Shown: in pieces, positions 15,374 to 18,919 of the stretch
How positions within the stretch are numbered: the first letter of the stretch is position 1
Layout: each line of letters begins with the position of its first letter
Assembly (NCBI GenBank): GCA_030040825.1
Contig: JASHSY010000073.1
Location: 1-18,919 of the forward strand
Source of the DNA: Xanthobacteraceae bacterium
GTDB lineage: Bacteria; Pseudomonadota; Alphaproteobacteria; Rhizobiales; Xanthobacteraceae
DNA: 18,919 nucleotides
Reading direction: 5' to 3'
Program-made: the position numbers and the translations under genes
The notes under the pieces: generated by a model
What the model saw: the letters and a program-made list of their open reading frames with translations, nothing else
What the model was told of the DNA's origin: nothing
The model's database searches: none

Positions 15374-15388
15374 TGTAACATTATAACA
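15374..15388. promoter_or_regulatory. Zur-like operator of znuACB
   Basis: TGTAACATTATAACA, an imperfect palindrome (10 of 15 positions symmetric), lies 52-66 bases before the znuA ATG. Zur and related Fur-family operators have this AT-rich TGTTATAN-TATAACA form, and known alphaproteobacterial Zur sites look alike. It covers the -10 box, so binding of Zur with zinc would block transcription. No zur gene is in the window. Confidence 0.65.
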
Positions 15389-15407
15389 TATCAAGGCCAG
15401 CTGTCAT
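15380..15407 (-). promoter_or_regulatory. znuA promoter
   Basis: On the minus strand ATGACA (15402-15407) and a perfect TATAAT (15380-15385) are separated by 16 bases. This is the strongest sigma-70-type promoter in the window. Transcription would begin near 15373, giving a leader of about 50 bases before the ATG at 15322. Confidence 0.65.
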
Positions 15408-15430
15408 TACTCTTACGCGTGCACACCAAA

Positions 15431-15464
15431 GGCCTGCCGGACGGAAAGGCCTGTCGGACGGAAC
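15431..15464. repeat. Two 17-bp tandem repeats
   Basis: GGCCTGCCGGACGGAAA (15431-15447) is followed at once by GGCCTGTCGGACGGAAC (15448-15464), 15 of 17 bases identical; a further GGCCGA begins a possible third copy. It lies between the znu promoter and the small secreted protein gene. It may be a regulator site or just slippage. Confidence 0.5.
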
Positions 15465-15561
15465 GGCCGAGCTGCGACAGACCCAAAGGACGGTTCCTGG
15501 AGGAAACGTTATCCGCCCTCCCGAAGTTATCTTGTGGCAGGGCAATAGGGAGAGCGTTCCA

Positions 15562-15834
15562 ATGACCTTCGCCGCCCAAAGTTATGTAGGCGTGCTTGCG
15601 GGCTTTTTGGCTGTTAGTCCGGTGGCAGTCGCGCAAGCGGCCGATTCGACCGGCTGTACACCGCAAGAGCGCTCCAACCAGACGCTCAGCGAGAAACTCG
15701 ATCAGACCAAGGGCGTGATCTGTCCACCCGACGTCGATCCGGCAATGAAGGCGCCGACCCCCAAGACCGGCGACACGCCGGTCGTCCACCCGCCCGGTAC
15801 GCCCGGTGGCGATCCGAATATGCAGCCGAAATAG
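15562..15834 (+). CDS. Small secreted proline-rich protein
   Basis: 90 residues. The start at 15562 follows AGGGAGAG and opens a signal peptide (SYVGVLAGFLAVSPVAVAQA, cleavage near residue 27). An earlier in-frame ATG at 15532 has no ribosome binding site. The mature part has two Cys (GCTPQE and VICPPD, possibly a disulfide), then a disordered Pro/Gly-rich tail (TPVVHPPGTPGGDPNMQPK). Proteins with this ICPP...PPGTPGGDP pattern are, as I recall, widespread unnamed proteins in Rhizobiales. The function is unknown; it is probably periplasmic. Confidence 0.78.
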   Translation: MTFAAQSYVGVLAGFLAVSPVAVAQAADSTGCTPQERSNQTLSEKLDQTKGVICPPDVDPAMKAPTPKTGDTPVVHPPGTPGGDPNMQPK

Positions 15835-15857
15835 CCAGGCTGCGATTGCGAAAAACA

Positions 15858-15885
15858 AAAACCCCGGGCCGCGGCCCGGGGTTTT
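15858..15885. terminator. Bidirectional intrinsic terminator
   Basis: A perfect 28-bp palindrome: AAAACCCC, GGGCCGCGGCCC, then GGGGTTTT. The GC stem of ten base pairs is flanked by A-runs on one side and T-runs on the other, so it works from both strands. It lies between the convergent small secreted protein gene (stop at 15834) and the ornithine decarboxylase gene (stop at 15904). Confidence 0.9.
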
Positions 15886-15903
15886 ATTTGGTTGCGGCAA
15901 TCG

Positions 15904-17034
15904 TCAGATCACGTATTGCCGAAGCGGCGGATAACCGTTGAAACCGACCGACGAATAGGTCGTGGTATAGGCTCCGGCCGCCTCGATCAGCACCTTGTCG
16001 CCGATGGCGAGCGAAACCGGCAGCGGGTACGGCGTCTTCTCGTACAGCACGTCAACGCTGTCGCAAGTCGGCCCGGCGATGACGCACGGTGAGGTCTCGT
16101 CGCGGTCCTTGGTCGTGCGGATCGGGTAGCGAATGGATTCGCCGATGGTCTCGGCGAGTCCGTGGAATTTGCCGATGTCGAGGTAAACCCAGCGCACCTC
16201 GTCCTCGGGCGAGCGTTTGGCAATCAGCACCACCTCGGCTTCGATCACGCCGGCATTGCCGACCAGGCCGCGGCCCGGCTCGACGAAGGTATTCGGCAGA
16301 TGATTGCCGAAATGCTTGCGCAGCGCTCGGAAGATCGCCTTGCCGTAGGACTCAAGCTTCGGCGTCTTGCGCATGTACTTGGCCGGGAAGCCACCGCCGA
16401 GATTGACGATCGACAGGTTGATGCCGCGCTCGGCGCAGGTGCGGAACACCGCCGCCGTCGAGGCGAGGGCACGGTCCCAAGCTTCGACATTGTGCTGTTG
16501 GGAGCCGACATGGAAGGACACTCCAAACGGAACGAGCCCCTGTTTATGGGCGAACTCCAGGATATCGGCCGCGTAGACCGGCTCGCAGCCGAACTTGCGC
16601 GACAGCGGCCACTCGGCGCCCGAGCCGTCGCAAACGATCCGGCAGATCACCCGGCTGCCCGGAGCGGCACGCCCGACCTTCTCGGCCTCCGCCTCGCAAT
16701 CGATGGCAAAAAGCGTCACGCCGAGCGCGTAAGCGGCGGCGATCTCGCTCTCTTTCTTGATGGTGTTGCCGTAGGAAATGCGGTCCGGCGTAGCGCCTGC
16801 CGCCAGCACGGCATGGGTTTCCTGCACCGATGCCACGTCGAAGTTGCAGCCCAAACCAACCAGAAGCTTCAGCACTTCCGGCGCCGGATTGGCCTTCACG
16901 GCATAGTAAACCGTGGTGTCCGGCAGAGCCTTGGCGAAGTTCTGGTAATTCTCGCGGACGACATCGAGATCGAGCACCAGGCATGGTCCGACGTCGGTAC
17001 GCTTCTTGAGAAAATCGCGAATACGTGCGGTCAT
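15904..17034 (-). CDS. Ornithine/lysine decarboxylase, type III PLP fold
   Basis: 376 residues. The ATG at 17034 follows AGGGAG; the longer frame upstream runs through the non-coding leader. The alanine-racemase-like barrel holds the PLP lysine Lys47 (TVYYAVKANPAPE), His175 (FGVSFHVGSQ) stacking on PLP, GGGFP at 213-217 and EPGR at 252-255 for the cofactor phosphate. Cys324-Asp325 in GPTCDSVD match the catalytic Cys and substrate-binding Asp of eukaryotic-type ornithine decarboxylase. It makes putrescine (or cadaverine) from ornithine (or lysine), the entry to polyamine synthesis. Transcribed alone and ended by the palindromic terminator. Control probably lies in the long leader upstream. Confidence 0.94.
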   Translation of the reverse strand: MTARIRDFLKKRTDVGPCLVLDLDVVRENYQNFAKALPDTTVYYAVKANPAPEVLKLLVGLGCNFDVASVQETHAVLAAGATPDRISYGNTIKKESEIAAAYALGVTLFAIDCEAEAEKVGRAAPGSRVICRIVCDGSGAEWPLSRKFGCEPVYAADILEFAHKQGLVPFGVSFHVGSQQHNVEAWDRALASTAAVFRTCAERGINLSIVNLGGGFPAKYMRKTPKLESYGKAIFRALRKHFGNHLPNTFVEPGRGLVGNAGVIEAEVVLIAKRSPEDEVRWVYLDIGKFHGLAETIGESIRYPIRTTKDRDETSPCVIAGPTCDSVDVLYEKTPYPLPVSLAIGDKVLIEAAGAYTTTYSSVGFNGYPPLRQYVI

Positions 17035-17446
17035 TTCCGCTAACTCCCTAATCCGACTGGCGGCGCAGCCGCCGAGGTGAACCTCCTGCGATGCGCGCTC
17101 CGCGGATGCGGAGCCATTTGCATCGCCGTGATTGCTGCCTTGGTCCGGATGAGGGAGATCCCGTTCCGCACTGCTGGCAAAGATGGACAAGCCTCTTCGG
17201 TGTCCCCGGCATTCGCGCCGGCAGTAACCAAAAAAGCCCTTCCGTCGTTGCTTTAAGCCGCGTAGCCCGTTGAGAGCGGGCATTGCCGGTTCGCCTCCGG
17301 CTGCCGGTCGCGGGTGCAAGGAAGAAATTTTTCTTCCTTAGGCGGCTGTCCGGCCTCTTGTCCGGATGCCCACCGACCGACACACGGCCACAGGCACGTG
17401 CGAAATAGGCGAGTCCGCAAATAATCCATTCAGCCGCAGCGTGCAA
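17035..17446 (-). ncRNA. speF: Ornithine decarboxylase leader, speF-like cis-regulatory RNA
   Basis: About 400 bases upstream of the decarboxylase lack a convincing conserved gene but are full of hairpins. Visible inverted repeats are AAGGAAGAAA/TTTCTTCCTT (17318-17327 with 17330-17339), GCCCG/CGGGC (17265-17269 with 17277-17281) and GCTCCGC/GCGGAGC (17097-17103 with 17108-17114). A T6 run on the transcribed strand (17235-17230) follows the GCCCG hairpin and could belong to an attenuator. The speF motif is an established structured element placed upstream of type III ornithine decarboxylase genes in Alphaproteobacteria. The identification here rests on position, length and structure, not on a covariance search. 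A weak promoter (TTGCAC at 17441-17446 on the minus strand, TATTTG 17 bases later) may start it. Confidence 0.6.
17253..17429 (-). CDS. Candidate upstream ORF in the decarboxylase leader (58 residues)
   Basis: ATG at 17429 to TAA at 17253, inside the leader of the ornithine decarboxylase gene. The product begins MDYLRTRLFRTCLWP and is rich in Arg, Cys and Trp. It spans the AAGGAAGAAA hairpin and the GCCCG hairpin and ends about 17 bases before the T6 run. That layout would suit translational control of an attenuator. No Shine-Dalgarno sequence is seen and the downstream half overlaps the structured RNA, so it may be chance. Confidence 0.25.
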   Translation of the reverse strand: MDYLRTRLFRTCLWPCVGRWASGQEAGQPPKEEKFLPCTRDRQPEANRQCPLSTGYAA

Positions 17447-17512
17447 GCTTTTTAGTTTTAAGAAAGCGTAAAACGGCACGTCCGTCGTGGACGACTCGAC
17501 TGTGCGGTCGCG

Positions 17513-17767
17513 TCAGTCGACCGTGAACGGCTCGATGCGGCTCGCCGCGCGCACGAACTGCACCATGACGAAGATGCCGCACAGCACGAACAGTCCATCG
17601 AGGAGGCGCGCGCCGAACGCACCGAGCGACAGCAGAGTGGCGATCGCCCAGCTGCCGGCGAAAGCCGCGCCGAACACTTCGGCGCTGATCAGAATTGCAG
17701 CGCTACCGACGGTCAGCACGTTCAGCCAGACGATCCGGCGCGAACGGGGAGGCGTGGTTTTATTCAT
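17513..17767 (-). CDS. Small two-helix membrane protein
   Basis: 84 residues from an ATG at 17767 with GGAGAGAG about 11 bases upstream. An arginine-rich N-terminus (NKTTPPRSRRIVW) is followed by two hydrophobic segments, about residues 17-42 (LNVLTVGSAAILISAEVFGA and on) and 52-73 (ARLLDGLFVLCGIFVMVQFV). The short end is polar. The longer frame to 18034 has random-looking composition before this Met. I do not recognise a characterised family. It sits alone between the decarboxylase leader and the divergent M3 peptidase gene. Confidence 0.72.
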   Translation of the reverse strand: MNKTTPPRSRRIVWLNVLTVGSAAILISAEVFGAAFAGSWAIATLLSLGAFGARLLDGLFVLCGIFVMVQFVRAASRIEPFTVD

Positions 17768-18042
17768 GGCGGCGGCACTCTCTCCGAAACGCGCGGCGGG
17801 ATCAAGGTGGCTCAAGCGGCGTCGCGGGCAGCGTTTGCCGGCAGTAATCGAGCCTCGATCAGGGGCAGCGCGGATGCGGCCGATCCCGGCCGTGGAGAGC
17901 TTGGTCAGTGGCAGCCGCACCACCGCCCGTGGCGGGTGGCCGAGCAGCGCCTGCACCGCCCTCACCGGCCGGCTCCTCACACTATGTCGCGCGGGTCGGA
18001 TGACATATATCACCCATGCACCCGACCCCGGCATATCCCCCT
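17768..18042. other. Divergent intergenic region
   Basis: About 275 bp between the two-helix protein and the peptidase gene. It must hold both promoters, but neither is clear. The one notable element is a perfect inverted repeat, ATCGAG-C-CTCGAT, at 17847-17859. An in-frame ATG at 18016 could lengthen the peptidase by nine residues. Confidence 0.4.
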
Positions 18043-18919
18043 ATGGCTGACCCGACCACCTCCGCCAATCCGCTTTTGCAATCGTGGACGACCCCAGACG
18101 GGGTGCCGCCCTTCGGGCAGATCAAGGCTGAGCATTTCGGCCCCGCCTATGCGATGGCATTCGCTGAACATAATGCCGAGGTTGCGGCGATCGCGGGGAG
18201 CTCAGCGCCGCCGGATTTCACCAACACAATCGACGCGCTGGAACTGAGCGGGCGGATGCTGGCGCGTGTCGAGCAGGTGTTCGATTTGCTGGTCGGCGCC
18301 CACAGCAACGAGGCACTGCTGGCGACTGAGCGCGCGGTGGCACCGCGGATTGCCAGCCACTGGAACGGAATTCATACCAACGCGGCTCTGTTCGGCCGTA
18401 TCGATGCGCTGTTTCGGCAAGTCGACACGCTTGGCCTCAACCCTGAACAGAAGCGCGTGCTCGAGCGCTATCACACAACCTTTCGCCGGGCCGGGGCCGC
18501 ACTCGACGCCGCCGGCAAAGATCGTCTAGCCCACATCGTGGAGCGGCTGGCGCAGCTCGGCACCGCGTTCAGCCAGAACGTACTGACTGACGAGCAGGCG
18601 TTCACCCTGCTGCTGACGGAGGAAAGCGAACTCGCCGGCCTGCCCAGTTTCACACGCGAGGCGATGCGGTCGGACGCGCAGGAGCGCGGCCTCGATGGTT
18701 GCCTGGTCACGCTATCGCGCTCGAGCGCCGAACCGTTCCTGCAATTCGCCCGGCGGCGTGACCTGCGGGAGAAGGTGTTTCGCGCCTTCGTCGGCCGCGG
18801 CGACAATAGCGGCACGACCGATAACAACGCGATCATCGCCGAGATGGTCAAGCTTCGCGCCGAGCGCGCCAAACTTCTCGGATATGCCGACTTCGCCCAT
18901 TACCGGCTCGACGATTCCA
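18043..18919 (+). CDS. M3-family oligopeptidase / peptidyl-dipeptidase (N-terminal part)
   Basis: 292 residues run to the window end without a stop. The pattern NPLLQSWTTPDGVPPFGQIK, then AEHFGPAYAMAFAEH, TNTIDALELSGRMLARVEQV and RAKLLGYADFAHYRLDDS is the N-terminal helical domain of oligopeptidase A and Dcp, zinc peptidases of about 680 residues that degrade peptides. The HExxH site would lie beyond the window. The start is uncertain: ATG at 18043 fits the length at which relatives begin, while ATG at 18016 is in frame and follows GGATGA by 12 bases. Neither has a strong ribosome binding site. Confidence 0.88.
   Translation, partial: MADPTTSANPLLQSWTTPDGVPPFGQIKAEHFGPAYAMAFAEHNAEVAAIAGSSAPPDFTNTIDALELSGRMLARVEQVFDLLVGAHSNEALLATERAVAPRIASHWNGIHTNAALFGRIDALFRQVDTLGLNPEQKRVLERYHTTFRRAGAALDAAGKDRLAHIVERLAQLGTAFSQNVLTDEQAFTLLLTEESELAGLPSFTREAMRSDAQERGLDGCLVTLSRSSAEPFLQFARRRDLREKVFRAFVGRGDNSGTTDNNAIIAEMVKLRAERAKLLGYADFAHYRLDDS

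Noticed and set aside
15460..15510. EcfG-type stress promoter (GGAAC-N16/17-CGTT) before the small secreted protein
   Set aside because: GGAAC is at 15460 and CGTT at 15507, far from the required spacing; no properly spaced pair exists.
17035..17479. Long minus-strand open frames through the ornithine decarboxylase leader (extended decarboxylase N-terminus or a 143-residue protein)
   Set aside because: Their composition is Arg/Gly/Pro-rich and random-looking, they cross strong hairpins, and the decarboxylase has a proper ribosome binding site and family-like start at 17034.
17541..18247. Plus-strand frames across the two-helix protein and the start of the peptidase
   Set aside because: Arg/Ser/Pro-rich shadow translations; the minus-strand two-helix protein and the peptidase frame explain the region.

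Overview
The window reads as chromosome of a GC-rich alphaproteobacterium, most likely Rhizobiales (Bradyrhizobium/Pseudolabrys/Xanthobacteraceae-like). This rests on the codon use, the gene families present (TRAP transporters, cobalt nitrile hydratase, CaiB/BaiF CoA transferase, DUF4260) and a long leader before an ornithine decarboxylase. That assignment is inferred from sequence style, not from a search. No rRNA, tRNA, CRISPR, IS element or phage gene is visible.

Layout. (1) 1-2964: a LysR regulator (cut by the window start) diverges from a DUF4260 membrane protein and a metallo-beta-lactamase-fold lactonase. The lactonase gene runs head-on into an SDR oxidoreductase and overlaps its 3' end. 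(2) 2965-5214: a mostly empty stretch with one doubtful small membrane ORF, then a TRAP dctQM pair that has no solute-binding gene beside it. (3) 5264-6927: the three genes of a cobalt-type nitrile hydratase (alpha, beta, accessory/activator), translationally coupled and read divergently from dctQM behind a perfect TATAAT. (4) 12654-6901, minus strand: a complete TRAP system (dctP-dctQ-dctM) followed by nitronate monooxygenase and an unusual CaiB/BaiF CoA transferase, probably one catabolic unit. (5) 15322-12824, minus strand: znuA-znuC-znuB zinc importer with overlapping genes, behind a strong promoter that carries a Zur-like operator. (6) 15562-15834: a small secreted protein, ended by a perfect-palindrome bidirectional terminator shared with the next gene. 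(7) 17034-15904, minus strand: a type III PLP ornithine/lysine decarboxylase with a structured leader of about 400 nt that resembles the alphaproteobacterial speF cis-regulatory element and contains a 58-codon upstream ORF. (8) 17767-17513: a two-helix membrane protein. (9) 18043 to the end: the start of an M3-family oligopeptidase.

Working together. The central 10 kb looks like scavenging of organic nitrogen: nitrile hydration beside one TRAP pair, and nitronate oxidation plus CoA transfer behind another TRAP system of the C4-dicarboxylate type. The substrates are inferred. The points most worth following up are the ODC leader with its uORF, the CoA transferase with a degenerate extra N-terminal domain, the dctPQM-nmo-CoA-transferase unit as a candidate nitro-acid pathway, and the orphan dctQM beside nitrile hydratase.
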